Assembly (NCBI GenBank): GCA_021613335.1
Contig: JAJTWR010000067.1
Span: 124,001 to 188,000 of the forward strand
Direction of reading: 5' to 3'
Length of the DNA stretch: 64,000 nucleotides
Origin: Whitmania pigra
Lineage: Eukaryota > Annelida > Clitellata > Hirudinida > Haemopidae
Below, in pieces: positions 38,877-63,059 of this stretch; within the stretch, counting starts at the first letter, position 1; every line of letters begins with the position of its first letter. A program made the position numbers and the translations under genes. Under the pieces are notes generated by a model. That model searched no databases, had not been told where the DNA came from, and saw only the letters and a program-made list of their open reading frames with translations.

Positions 38877-41800
38877 GGTATGCTTGTTCATATGAGTTTT
38901 GTGTTTTGTTGGTGAAAGATGTTCCGTTAGAATTTATGATTTTATTTGATGAATGGAGTGGTTGATCGTCGCACGTCACTTGTTAGCTCATTCAAGTACC
39001 TCATGACTCTTGTTCAAGATAAATTATAGATAAATTAGATATAGATAAGTTAAATGGTGATCCGTACTTATTACTTTGTTAAAAAAAACCAGCACACAAA
39101 TGTTGCATCCCAAGTTTATTTTCGCCATCGTAACCAATGCACCAAGCAGAAAGTCTAAAATAGTAATGATTTCTCTAATTACACATGGTTGCATAATTTG
39201 GCACTAATCACAGATTTGCAGAACAAATTGAACAAATTGTTTTATATTTATGAATTTAAGTTGAAGAGAATCATTAAGCAGGAAGGTTTTAATTAGCCTC
39301 TGCAAGACAGTATAAATATATAAAATAAGTATGTAAGAATAGGTTTTGGCACTGTAACTTTCCCATGATATAATCTATTTATCCATAGGAATTGATTTTT
39401 ATAAAGGTTTGTGTTTAAGTTTTATTGTTGGTGGTAGTGATTGCTACAACAGAAACTGAGCCTTTTGACTATGGAGTCGACATTTTAATTTTAATACTGC
39501 GTGTCATACGAGCGTTAATTATTCAAAGCGATCAAGTTCTGCCCAATTAAGGTTTAATTGCCTACTTGTGTATCATCACCAATTATTTTTTTCTGATTCC
39601 TTTACCACGATCAAGAGCATATTCACGAAACTTTGATTGGCAGGAGAAAGAAAGAAGCCTCTGTTAATTTGCTTCCACTTAGTTGAGTGGCTTGTATCCA
39701 TTTGCGCCTTTGTCAATCTTTTATCTACATTATCGTTTGCTAGCTAAGCATCGTTGGTTTGGGGTTGGGAAGTGCGTTTTAATCTATTTCGATTAGTTAT
39801 TGTCGAATTAGTTGTAGCTGATGTTATCCTGCTGAATTTAAAATTTATTACAGGCTCCATATGGTTGCTTGATGAACATGATGTGATATCTGCAATTGAT
39901 TGATTGATGGTATCTCTTAAATTACGACAGCGTGACATCTTATCGCGGACAATAAGCATACTTACATTAAACTCGCAATAATAATAAACAAGGCCATTCT
40001 ACTGAAACGATGTTGCCAAACACTCACCAACTATGAAAATGAAATTATGTTTACATTATTCATTAGGAACCTTTATTTATCGATCATTTATTTGACCAAT
40101 GCGAAACTTCCAAATGAATGTAATATATCCGTAATATAATAATAATTATTCTCAATTATTCTCACAAACTTCATCATTCACGGTTGTCCGATTTGTTCTA
40201 TCCAATATATCATTCTTATCGTACAACTAACCAGCTTTGGCTGATTCTTCGAGGATGATTTAATTAACCGCGATAAGTGGAACAACGATGATGATGGTGG
40301 TTGGTGGGAAAGCGGTGGTGATGATGATGATGATGATCTCTCTTGTCAAGTGTTCCTGTAATTCAAAGATCTATAATTAGGGAGATGTTGTCTTAATTTG
40401 TTTACATACTCAAACTTTCTATCTGCTAGATGAAATTTGGTGCCATTTGCGCCATTCGACGCAATGTTTTTTTATTGAAAACACTTTATATTTAAACAAC
40501 AAACAATGTTGTCGTAAATAAATAATGCAACAAATTATGAGCGGGTATGAACGTATCTTGGGGCGTCTTTTCAACTTTTTATGAAGGTGGGGGGTTTGAC
40601 AAACTCTTACTTAACGTGATGAGATGACATTTTTCTCAAGTCAATGGGAGGAGCAGCGTCCTCCACCCCTGCCCCCTCCCTTCATTGGCGTCCATGGCAT
40701 CACTCATCGTAGTTATCGGATATGTTATCCCACGCTATCAGCAAAATTCGTGTTATTACAAATCCTGTCAAGAAGTTTACAATGTATGTCTCTTCAAAAA
40801 GAGAACTAATGAACTTCAGTGATGGCGAGTGATAAAGACTTTGTTGTTGTTGTTGTTGTTGTCTTAAGACATGGATTCCAAAGATGGCTAAGATGCATTG
40901 CACTTTGATGTATTTTAAGTTTTCTTATTTTTCTCACGTCTGCGATGTGATTATTGCGCAGTTGATGATGGGCTAGCTTGTGAGAGCGGTGCTAATAATG
41001 CCAATTATAAATTATTTATACAATAACATAAATGATACGAGTAAAATAAATGATCATATAATAGAATAATAATGACAATATAATAGTAATAGTGACAATA
41101 ACAATGGAGCAATTTTCCTAATCAACTTCTCATTTTGATCTCTCAGGTCTGCATCTAACTTCCGACAAGGACCACTGTTTTAACCATCTCCATGACGAAA
41201 AGGATTATTAAAAACTGATGATGATATTTCTTTATCCTTGAATCTAAAAGTGGAACGTGGGAAAGAAAGAGTACTCGAGTAGAATGGAAATTGATAAGAA
41301 GAATGTTGTACTTTTGTTGTTGCGCCGATGTTTGTTTCTTCTGATGATGTCGATACCGTGACTTTGTGCTTCGTGTCACGATCATGACGTCGTATGACAT
41401 TGTTCGACGTCGTCGAGATCAGGTGGAAGGCGTTAAATGTTAAACGATTATTTTTTTCGACCATCCACCGAATTTGTTTTCGATCTGTTTTTGTATTGTT
41501 TTATTGTCAGCACTGTTACAGGGATTGCATGTCGATTTATGACAAATAATCTAATTTTGTTTCCTTTGCGACGACAACTTTGATCCTTAAGAATCTGAGT
41601 CTGTACGAAGCTCAACTGGAGATGGAAGCATTGCCTGTCAGTGAGGTTTTTGTCACTTTATTGATCAAGGACATTTTCGACGTTTGGATGATCTTAGAAA
41701 CATATTTTCTTAGCAGCACAGTTACTGTTAAAATGTTCGACGCAGTATATTTTTTACTGCAGCCACGTAGTTCCTGTGAGCAAGACTCATTATGCTTATT

Positions 41801-43580
41801 GTTATTATTATTTTTATTATTGTTATTATTATTATTACTTTCATTTTTGCTCTGCGCGCATTAATTTCCTTGGCAAACAGGTCTAATGGAATTTGAGCCA
41901 TAATGTCCCCAAATATTTGATGATCTGTGATCGCTTACTGGAATAATTTTTTTTGTGTTTTCTAGTTATAATCGTAACTTCTATCTTATTAACGGAAGTA
42001 TTATTAATAATTTTGTCTCATTATTACTGTTACTATGGATACCTACCTCCCCATATGAGAAGTATTACTGATCTGAGTAGATTCATCGTCGTCGTCATCA
42101 TCTCATCGTTATCATGATTTTAGCCAATGTAGTATCATCCATTATGCCATGGTTAACAATAAATGTTGTTTATCACTCACATCAGGATTATGATGGCTAG
42201 TTAAGTTCTTATCTTGTCACATTAGTTTTTTAATTCATTCAATATTTTGCATAAAAGGCAATACATACTTTTCATATTGGTTAATAGCAATATGCGCTTA
42301 TTAACACAGTCACGGTTGCATATTGACAATTACATTATTATTATTGTTGATTGTAATCATAACGCAATCATACCTTTAAAAATACTTTTATTGAGTTATT
42401 CTTTTCCAACACAAATCGTTGTTGATGTGGATGAGTGTCCTCTGGTCTGTTTAAGATGTCTTGTCATTTTTTGTATGCGTTTGTATTTATATCACCACAC
42501 CCTGCTTTTGTACCTTGAATTGTCTTGACCATTAATTATTGCTGTTTGACCATTTATTTGTCCTGCATTGAGATCTGCCTGCTTCTCAACAGGGGTCTCG
42601 CATGCAGAGGAGGCCCAAGTAGTGGTTTTAGTAGGGTTGGAATTGCCTCCCAGTTTTGTAGCATTATCGAGGCAATTTGAAATCCGAACACGTTCGATTG
42701 GGGGTGCATTTTTTTAATTTCACGATTGGTTGTTTGCAAGAGGTTTTTCTCCTAATATCATTTATTTACTCACTTTGTCTGGGTAATAATTTCTCATCTG
42801 TTTGCCTTTGCTTGATTTGTTGGGTTCCGCGTAGTCAAGCCGGCTTACTGGTGGTGATGATGATGATGGTAGTAGCGACAGCTGAGTATCATTTTTGATA
42901 AGTTGATATTATGAATTATCGTTGGCGTTTATTTGTGCACCGAAGTCACATTTTTGTCGTATAATCTTCCGAAAAAAGGTAAAAGATGATGAGTTGAGTT
43001 TATCGATTAAAATAGTAGAGCACGAATACATTTCGTCTCGTCGTGTTCCGTCATTTTAATTGACTCGTCGTCGTTTTCGGGAAAATCGAACAATGTTTTT
43101 GTCAATGAAAAAAAGCATCAAATATTCAAGTGTTCAGTATTTTGAAAGCTTTTACTTGATGAGGTGCAGTCCAATTAGCCTGAACTTAGTTTCGGATTAG
43201 AGCTGTGTGATCAGCAGCCGTTGCCGTGAGTGCAAAGATCGGTGCGTGTTGAAGATGGCTCCGTATAATCGCTTACGATGTGGTGGGTAGAATCCGGTTC
43301 AACGCGATCATCTTAATGTACCGCTAGTTGGTTCAAGATGCTGCAAAAATTGCATTTTTAAGTTTTTTGTGTGGATTAAATTTGAATAAGACATTTAACC
43401 CATGCTTTTCTCTACGTAGGTTCCTCAAAATGCGCAGAAACTTTTGAAAATGCGTTTATTCAAGCAATAAAAAGACCTAGTTGTAAGTCCAAATATCTTG
43501 ATATTTGAAAAAAATCCAAAATGTCAAAGCTGCGTTTCTTGTTAAGGCAGCAGAGTCAAAGGACGACAAAAAAAAAAACA
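38877..43580. other. Intergenic DNA between Frizzled and the eIF4A region
   Basis: No coding gene was recognised. The Frizzled 3' UTR occupies the start, but no exact AATAAA was pinned down. The rest has GATG and ATT/TTG microsatellites (about 40265-40340, 40841-40862, 41800-41845) and short open frames without family resemblance. Confidence 0.4.
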
Positions 43581-43760
43581 ATTTAAAGGTAATCAACATT
43601 ATTTGTTGGCATATAAGTCCAAATCATTCTAAATATGCAATGGACTTTAATCAAATAAAAAAAAAATTGTTGGCATCTCTTCAGCGACGGTGCCACAGAA
43701 GCTCTCGATATCCTTCAAGTATTTCCTCTCCTCCTTTGTAATAAGATTGATGGAAGCTCC
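43581..43760 (-). pseudogene. eIF4A pseudogene fragment (C-terminal end)
   Basis: The plus strand matches the 3' end of the eIF4A gene at 45009-45120: ATTTAAAGGTAATC, TTGTTGGCATCTCTTC, then AGAAGCTCTCGATATCCTTC and AAGTATTTCCTCTC. Read on the minus strand it corresponds to eIF4A residues near [20 protein letters not shown]. It covers only about 125 bp of coding sequence, has substitutions (for example AGCGACGG for GATTACGG), and is split by a 54-bp insertion at 43613-43666. It lies 1.25 kb downstream of the intact gene. It is a dead partial duplicate or a partial retrocopy. Confidence 0.9.
43613..43666 (+). mobile_element. Short retroelement tail inserted in the eIF4A pseudogene with 10-bp target duplication
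   Basis: TTGTTGGCAT occurs at 43603-43612 and again at 43667-43676, while the intact eIF4A gene has it once. Between the copies lie AAGTCCAAATCATTCTAAAT, ATGCAATGGACTTTAATC and an A-rich end. This resembles the dispersed tail at 10979-11022. The target duplication and poly(A) are the marks of LINE-driven insertion of a heavily 5'-truncated copy. Confidence 0.8.
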
Positions 43761-43799
43761 TAAACAAAATATATTAAACAGATCTTTTAGTCAACCTTC

Positions 43800-44110
43800 C
43801 TGGTCAGTGACGTGCAGAGGTTCTCTGATGTTTGTGGCGCGTTTTTCCAAACCCTAACCAGCACCAGCTGATTAATGCTCACAAGCATATGCATAGATTG
43901 GTTGAGATCTTAAATAGGTCAGAAGCACATATATTTATTTGTATCATAGGTTCCAAGTCCTCGTCTCGTGAGATCTGGTGGTTGGGGGCTCACCTGAGTT
44001 CGACAACAGCGCGCGTTCGGTTCCCGTCGTTGGTTAGGGTTTGAAAATAGCCGACCCCGATCCTGATTGGATGCCCATAATAAATTGTTCTTTATATGAC
44101 TCATTTCACC
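43800..44110 (+). repeat. SINE-like sequence with possible pol III box B
   Basis: The segment is locally GC-rich and has tRNA-like text, including GGTGGTTGGGGGCTCACCTG and GTTCGGTTC (44015-44023, one mismatch to box B). It ends with CCCATAATAAATTG. Such a head followed by a short A-rich tail fits a SINE, but box A is poor and no target duplication was confirmed. Confidence 0.35.
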
Positions 44111-45008
44111 TCACCTCCCACTGCACTGTGATGTTCCATTTCCCCAGGAAATTTTTGAGAACTGCACATTTGTCTGTTAGCCTATTTTGACGGTCGGAAA
44201 ATGATAGACTTTGTATTTTATGCTTAGGAAGCTATTAATATTACCAATAATAGTATGTCCTATGAAAATCGTCGCATAACAACTTTATTCAAATTACATA
44301 TATATGTAAGGTCTCAGCGATCAGCCGCAAACCCATTTATTAAGTTCGATTCCCTAAATTGGATCGCCTATCACAAAACACTTAAACTATTCCACCTTTA
44401 CATCCCTGGTAATGAATTCTTGTTCAATAGTAATTAAAGCAAGGTTAGTCAGTCGTTTTTGTGGCAATACAAGCGCAGAGATGTGACTGGGCCAACGCCA
44501 ACCGCTTAATTGGATGTCCCCAGGCTGGATGCTCGGGGCGCATATTTACAAACCCCTGTCTTGAACGACGCCGGGCTGATTAATATTCATATATTAGCTA
44601 ATTTAGGCGCTATGATTGGACAGATGTTTTCCAAAAGTAGGTCACACATATCGTTTTAACTTAATAAAATATAAATTTGGTTAAAGTGACCATTGCTTTA
44701 GTTAATTTTAATAAAAAATTTGACATTAATTTTTGATCCACAGTTTCCGAAAAATAACAATATACATTATACACTAGAACCATTGGTCGAATTTAATGGG
44801 GCATAGCTATTAAGATTCTCGTAAAAGTGGTAAATTATACAAATAATAAAAAAATAGATAAATGAAACTAAAAAATTTAATTGATTTGTTTATGTATTTT
44901 AAAGATTACTGCATACAAAGTGATGTTAATGGTTAAGTTAAGGACTCCGAAAAACGATTACTACTTCAGCACAAAAAAAATTTTATTTCAACAAATGCAA
45001 TTGACAAT
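44111..45008. other. Non-coding DNA downstream of eIF4A, with poly(A) signal
   Basis: On the minus strand AATAAA lies at 44987-44982, about 21 bases after the eIF4A stop codon, so the mRNA has a very short 3' UTR. A GC-richer stretch at 44460-44590 may be repeat debris. No gene was seen. Confidence 0.5.
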
Positions 45009-46196
45009 TTAAAGGTAATCGGCAATATTTGTTGGCATCTCTTCGATTACGGTGCCATAGAAGCTCTCGATATCCTTCAAGTATTTCCTCTCATCCATTG
45101 AAATGATATTGATGGCAACTCCTTTCCTTCCAAACCTTCCACTACGTCCGATTCTGTGGATGTAGTTTTCTCTGTCTCTCGGCAATTCGAGGTTAATAAC
45201 AAGAGACACCTGTTGCACGTCAATTCCTCTGGCGAGAAGATCGGTCGTGATAAGCACCCTACTGGAACCTTCTCTGAATTCCTTCATGATGCTTTCCCTG
45301 GTGGTCTGATCCAAATCTCCGTGAATAGCGGAGACTGTAAACTGTCTTTGCGTCATTTTATCTGCAAACCACTCGACACTCTTCCTCTTGTTGACGAAGA
45401 TGACTGCCTGCGCTATGGATATGGTATCGTAAATATCGCATAAAGTGTCCAACTTCCAATCCTCAGTTTCAAGCTCTACGTAGAACTGCTTAATTCCTTC
45501 CAATGTCAGTTCTTCCTTCTTGACAAGGATTTTTACCGGATTGTCCATGAACTTCTTCGTGACTTCGAGAACTTCCTCCGGCATGGTGGCAGACAGCAGG
45601 AAATTCTGGGTTGACTTCTGAAGAGTGTAAAATATATCAATAATCTGATCCTTGAATCCCCTCGAAAGCATCTCATCGGCTTCGTCGAGCACAAAGATCT
45701 TGATATCCTTCGTGCTCAGGTGCTTTCTTTGGATCATATCGAAGACTCTGCCTGGTGTTCCGATGATGACGTGAACGCCTCCGTCTTGGAGTCTCCTGGC
45801 ATCGTCTCTGACGTTCGTACCCCCGATGCAAGCGTGACAAACAACGTTCGTATACTGGCCGAGAGCCATCAACACTTTCTGGATCTGCAGGGCCAACTCT
45901 CTGGTAGGAGCCAAAACAAGAGCTTGAACAGTCTTGAGATCGACATCAACTCTCTGAAGAATTGAAATGGAAAATGTAGCGGTCTTGCCAGTTCCCGACT
46001 GAGCCTGAGCGATGATGTCGTTTCCCCTGAGACTGGGCACAATTGCTCTTTGCTGGATGACCGATGGACTTTCAAAACCATATCCGTAAATGCCACGCAG
46101 AACTTCATCCTTCAAGTCCATGTCGTCGAAGCTTTCGTAAATCTCTTGAGTGTTGCTTTCGATGAGTTCATCTTTGTTCACAATTGGAGACGGCAT
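45009..46196 (-). CDS. eIF4A: Eukaryotic initiation factor 4A, DEAD-box RNA helicase, intronless
   Basis: The 395-residue ATP-dependent RNA helicase is the eIF4F subunit that unwinds 5' leader structure for ribosome scanning in the cytoplasm. All motifs are in order: Q motif (about 41-49, [10 protein letters not shown]), motif I AQSGTGKT (65-72), PTREL (97-101), TPGR (147-150), DEAD (171-174), SAT (202-204), ARGID (322-326) and HRIGRSGR (347-354). SFDDM and the end [11 protein letters not shown] are of eIF4A1/2 type, not eIF4AIII. Divergent residues include NKRKSVEWF and [12 protein letters not shown]. The coding region has no introns, unlike lipin and chitin synthase nearby, so it could be an old functional retrocopy. 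The start ATG is immediately followed by a normal eIF4A N-terminus. A poly(A) signal lies 21 bases past the stop, and a broken partial copy sits downstream. Confidence 0.96.
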   Translation of the reverse strand: MPSPIVNKDELIESNTQEIYESFDDMDLKDEVLRGIYGYGFESPSVIQQRAIVPSLRGNDIIAQAQSGTGKTATFSISILQRVDVDLKTVQALVLAPTRELALQIQKVLMALGQYTNVVCHACIGGTNVRDDARRLQDGGVHVIIGTPGRVFDMIQRKHLSTKDIKIFVLDEADEMLSRGFKDQIIDIFYTLQKSTQNFLLSATMPEEVLEVTKKFMDNPVKILVKKEELTLEGIKQFYVELETEDWKLDTLCDIYDTISIAQAVIFVNKRKSVEWFADKMTQRQFTVSAIHGDLDQTTRESIMKEFREGSSRVLITTDLLARGIDVQQVSLVINLELPRDRENYIHRIGRSGRFGRKGVAINIISMDERKYLKDIESFYGTVIEEMPTNIADYL

Positions 46197-47266
46197 TGTT
46201 CTTGCTAGTGCTTGATGCTAAATGCGGATAGGTGTACTCTAGTAAGTTCTTCTGAGGTTCGTTTAGAAAGTTTTAAACAGTACTATTAAAACAATTATAT
46301 TAAAATTTTAAAATAATAAAAAAAGTAAAATTTTAAAGTCATAAAAGCCTTAATTAAATATATTAATAAATAATTAGATTAGCTGATTCTATCTGTATTA
46401 TATTTATTGTTAACAGGACGTGCGATTGGCTGTTTAAATTCAAGTTACATCTAAGTTGAGGTAGACTTAAAAATAAGCATTATTTATTTATTTATTTATT
46501 TTTAACCAAAAGCAAGATCTTATTCGTCCTATGTATTGCAAGCCAAAATTTCGCATATACCTTGTAACTACTCCGAATTTCCCCTTCTCTATGACGAAAG
46601 TAACAGCAAAGATTTTTTTTGTAAATTGTATTTAACCGAACTTTTACACCGTTCGGTTTATATTTCCGATTATAATGCAAAGGCACTTTTTAGTCGCTTT
46701 ACCATTTGTAAATGAAGCTTCAGGAGCTGTACAGCAACCACAATTAGAAATGAAAAGTGATGAGATAAAATTTGTTGGCTGAATAAAGATTCCTGGGGTC
46801 ATCCGTAAGTGCTTCAAGGCCCAAACTTTTTATTAGGCCCCTGAAGTGATTTAGTCCACTTAGCGCGTAAAAAGATTTAAATGAATTCTCTAGTTATGTT
46901 TAACATTAGGGTTATGACTTTTTCTAACTATGAAAGCCCATCGTATGAATAATTGCTTGTAAAACAAGGAAATCATAATAATTTATTTTTTTATTGTAAA
47001 AACTTCACCCACCAACCGTCAATCTTTCGCGGGTGGCAGAATTCAAGCTAACGCACGTCTAAGTTAAGTATGTTAATTAATCTTCAAAATTCAATTTTTT
47101 CTCGAAAGAATTGTTTTTCAGTGAGTTTTGCACTTAAAGGAATAAAAGTTGACTTTATTTCATAAATGCTTTTCAAAAAGTCGGTAAACGATGTATTAAG
47201 AAATCAGAGTGCCTGAGCAAAGAATCAGTTATTCGCTAAAAATAAACAATAGAGAATATTCGAATA
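46197..47266. other. Upstream region of eIF4A, AT-rich, no gene seen
   Basis: The region should contain the eIF4A promoter and leader on the minus strand. A (TTTA)n run is at 46486-46502. No recognised coding sequence or RNA gene. Confidence 0.4.
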
Positions 47267-47777
47267 CTGTCAAATCTCGGTACTATGCCACTCTCGCTAT
47301 TATATCACTTTTTCTCGGTCCCGACAAAATTCAATACAAAATAATTTATTATGCCACCCACTACTCTCCCTACTGGGCCAGTATTGTGTGACTGTTAAAA
47401 GGCACGAGTCGTGAAAAAGTCTGTATTTCTGCGCAGTGTTCAATTATTTATAATAATCTAATGAATATATATATATAAATTTACCCATCACTAAACTAAA
47501 TTAATTGAATTTTATTTTAAAATCTAGACGATTGTTATTCTTTGATTGGTTCTAGAACCTTTCCCTTTTCAATCAGTCGTTCTTTTGTTATTTTTCTTCA
47601 AATTCAGCCCATAATGTCAGCTCAGAAACGCAAGCGAACAGACTTTACGCTGAAGGAGAAAAAGTTTTTATTTGAGAAAATAAGACCGCTTTTACGAATC
47701 CTCGCTACTATGCCACTTTCGATACTATGCCACTTTTGCTCGGTCCCGACAGGTGGCATAGTAACGAGATTTGACTG
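47267..47777 (+). mobile_element. Internally deleted pogo/Tigger-like DNA transposon (511 bp)
   Basis: The left end CTGTCAAATCTCGGTACTAT continues GCCAC. The right end, read in reverse complement, begins CAGTCAAATCTCGTTACTAT and continues GCCAC. That is 23 of 25 matching. Both ends are flanked by TA (47265-47266, 47778-47779), as for Tc1/mariner-superfamily elements. Inside, ATG at 47613 opens MSAQKRKRTDFTLKEKKFLF, close to the start of pogo/Tigger transposases (CENP-B-type DNA-binding N-terminus). The frame then runs into the right terminal region, so most of the transposase is missing. Short TATGCCACT direct repeats lie near the ends. The family is inferred from the N-terminus and the TA duplication. 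Confidence 0.65.
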
Positions 47778-48221
47778 TATATTGAGAATTTTCTAGAAAA
47801 TTTATGCAAATTGCCTAAAGTGGTGTTAATTGTTGGTTGCTACTCGGCGCTTGCCGTAAAAAACCAAGAGAAATAAGATTGAAACAAATTTGAAAGTGTC
47901 TCAAAATTGTGGCAAAAATCGAATTTTCCAATTCTATCCAACCAAAGTGTAAAGTGAAAAGTCACTGATACTTTTAGCAAGCTTGAAGAGGCCAACATCA
48001 AAAATCGAAGAATCTTTCTCAAATTTATTTGACATAATCAATCTTGATGAAGTACGGCTCTGTGCCGAAGACGAGCATTTGTGTTATTCGCAACTGCAGC
48101 GTTAAACCTGTACGATACACCATCGAAAAACTAGCATCCGTTTAAAAGAAAAAAATTTATAATAAGCATGTTACAGAACTATGAAGGCCTGAAATTACTG
48201 CTATTCAAAATGATCAGTTAA

Positions 48222-48663
48222 CATGGACGAGCAAGAAGAAGAAAAATATCTAGGGTGGAGAGATGACATGAAGTTTATGTATCATTTAATTAGAGAAAAC
48301 AATTTTAAGTTTGATGATTAAAGTGAGATTTCATGCACTTCCAGACTTATCTAACGTTCGTTGGAATTCTAGAGCCATTTTTTAGTCTCTTTCATACATA
48401 CCCGAATCTCGGGTCTCGCTCAATGAATGTATTTTCTATCCTGAAACTTGGAGCAAAGTATGGTTTGGTGTAGTGACCAAGATTATGAAGATTTGCAACA
48501 GCAAGTTGAGAAAGCAATCGTTTATTTGAAAACACATTGGTCTACAAGACCTTCACCTATAAATTTACAGTATAGAAACATTTATGCAAAAAGTATCAAA
48601 GTATTTCAGGATTTGCATAAACTGTGCCGGATCATACAGAAACTTAATTTGCATTTTTTTTAG
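48222..48663 (+). pseudogene. Decayed coding remnant, probably from a mobile element
   Basis: The frame is broken by stops, but readable text includes VRFHALPDLSNVRWNSRAIF and then, after shifts, WSDQDYEDLQQQVEKAIVYL and THWSTRPSPINLQYRNIYA to 48663. The ARWNSR-type phrase and downstream layout recall uncharacterised proteins that are multicopy in invertebrate genomes, possibly transposon-derived. I cannot name the family. Confidence 0.4.
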
Positions 48664-49739
48664 TAACAATTAACTTACAATGATTTTAGTACCATAGAAA
48701 TTATGGTTTTGTTGATATTAATGGCGTTTTTTAATATCAAACAAACTCATTGCTGTTTCATTTTATCGCTGCCAAATATTTATATGCCAAGTCATTGTTT
48801 TACCATTTTATATAAATTTTTGGATTGGGTCGAAAAAACTTTTTTATGTAAGGAGAAAACTTAAATGGTGGGTGATGTTTTTTTATTATGCTAAATTCTG
48901 CATTTTTTAAACTTTTGCATAAATTTTCACAAACTTATGCTGTGAGGTTTTGAAAATCTAAAAAAAAAGTCGTAATCCTACTGTGCATGCTTAAAGCATT
49001 CCATAGGTCCAAGCAAGCGGAGTTTTGTAATATTTGTTATGAAGGCATATTCATTTACGAAAAATATTCTTTATTTTTTTGTTTTGTTTTTAAAGGTTAA
49101 AAATCATTTACAAATGTCGTGAATTTTGATTAAGAGTTTTGCAAACATTTTTTAAATCTTGAACTTCAGGTGCAAATTTTAAGTATAATACATAGACAAA
49201 ACGCAATGATAATAATAATAATAACAATGATAGAAAAAATCAGATTTCTTAATTATATTAAACAACTAAATTACTGTATTTATATTAATTTATTATTATT
49301 CACAATGAGTGAGTTATTTACCCAGCCCAATCTAAATAAAACTACAAATTTTTTGATAATCTCATCTAATATATTGCCTAGGTTTTTGTTAGTCGTGTGG
49401 TTAGTGCATCTAAAATGATTTATTTTAATTTGGACATTCCTCAAGATTGCAATTCAGTTGATATGCGTGCCTTTTCAGATTAATACCAATGTATTGAAAT
49501 TGAACTACTAAAACAAGAATTGAATAATGCCATAGTTTTCACATGTTTTGAGATAAGAATTTTGGAATTTAGTTCAAAATAAGTTAATAAAGTGCCATTG
49601 TCACTATAAATCAGTACTGACAAGTTTCCATATTTCCGTTTTAAATATTCAATTACAGGGAAGTAGAAAATAAAAATACTTTGAATTTGTGAGCAACGCT
49701 TCTATTGTCGACGCCTGACATTGTTAAACTGCAGAAAGA
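48664..49739. other. AT-rich non-coding stretch
   Basis: I see no gene, RNA or repeat array of note. Short open frames are compositional. Confidence 0.4.
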
Positions 49740-50660
49740 ATGAACGCCCTGTCGATTTCGGTGCTAAAACGTCCTACCTTAGACATCATTACATTCTCAA
49801 GAGAATTACACTTCAAATTGACAGATTCAACTGAAGATCCTTGTACAATCAGGTTCCTGGATCACATAATCTCTTCTTATTCGAAACATTTGAGGCATTA
49901 CAATATCGCCCTTCCAATATTTACTTCGGCTCAATTTTGATTGGGTTTTATTTCAAGACAAGACAATTTTTATGGTGGCGTAAGTCCAATCACAGGACCT
50001 CAAGACCATCGAATAAATGCGTATTGAGAAACTTTCTAAAGCCTTCAATGATTACTGAAAATGCGACCTCAGGTGGAAGTTAGTTCCAGATCATTGAGCC
50101 AGCAACCGTAAATGACCCGTCGTCCGGCCGGAACGAAGAGGAGCGTTGAAGAAGATGATCTAAGTTGTTTTTGACTAGGCAAGTCACTTTCTATGCAAGA
50201 TACGGGAGAGCTATCTCTTTGAAATTTTTGTTGTCTTTGGGGCACTTGAAAACTAGATATGCCACTTTGAACTCAATCCTGCGTCCGATCCCCGGCCAAT
50301 GGAGTTCACTGAGGATGGGAAATGGTGGTCATATTTGTGCTTTCTCATCACAAGCCTGGCAGCTGCGTTGACGACTGATTGCAGGCGACGAGTTAGAGTT
50401 TAAGGTAGCCTGACTAGAACTGGTTGCAGTAGTCGCGGAAAGCCCTGCAACGTTGTTGACATCACAGTGACCATAAACCTGTCGTCGGCATATAAGTGTG
50501 ACTTTTAGCCCATGGCTGGCGATGATTCTTGACAGGTCCTCAGTAAATATTGAGAAGAGGATTGGACCGAGAATCGATTCTCGAGGAACGCTGCGTATTG
50601 ACAAAACCCTCGACGAAGTTGTGTCATCAAGACAATGACTAACCCCATAGCTTATAATAA
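49740..50660 (-). mobile_element. 5'-truncated CR1-like non-LTR retrotransposon fragment
   Basis: On the minus strand the piece starts within the reverse transcriptase palm region: FLDD-like text, then SVPRESILGPILFSIFTEDL and SRIIASHGLKV. The YADD region is damaged (reads as ICRRQVYGHC). After frameshifts it ends with FTVAGSMIWNELPPEV and FRKFLNTHLF, the standard end of CR1-like ORFs. The 5' truncation near 50660 and the frameshifts show a dead copy of a LINE class related to the piece at 1-455. Confidence 0.8.
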
Positions 50661-62861
<12,201 letters not shown>

Positions 62862-62952
62862 AACTCAATTTAAAATACTTTTTTTTGACTATTTCACGTA
62901 ATAGCTTTATTATTAGTTGCTTTGGCATCTTTTGGCCATCTTGCCAATGCTG

Positions 62953-62958
62953 AATAAA
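62953..62958 (+). terminator. Poly(A) signal AATAAA of chitin synthase
   Basis: A canonical AATAAA lies 92 bases after the chitin synthase stop codon in otherwise non-coding sequence. Confidence 0.6.
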
Positions 62959-63059
62959 ACTTCTTCATGTTTGATTTAAGCATGTTCGCATTAATTGAAC
63001 CTACTTTTGTAATTATGTAAAGATATCAGCTCAACACAATGATTATGAGCAATGATAGG

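Noticed and set aside
40624..40809. Proline-rich small open frame
   Set aside because: Short, low complexity and without similarity or splice support.
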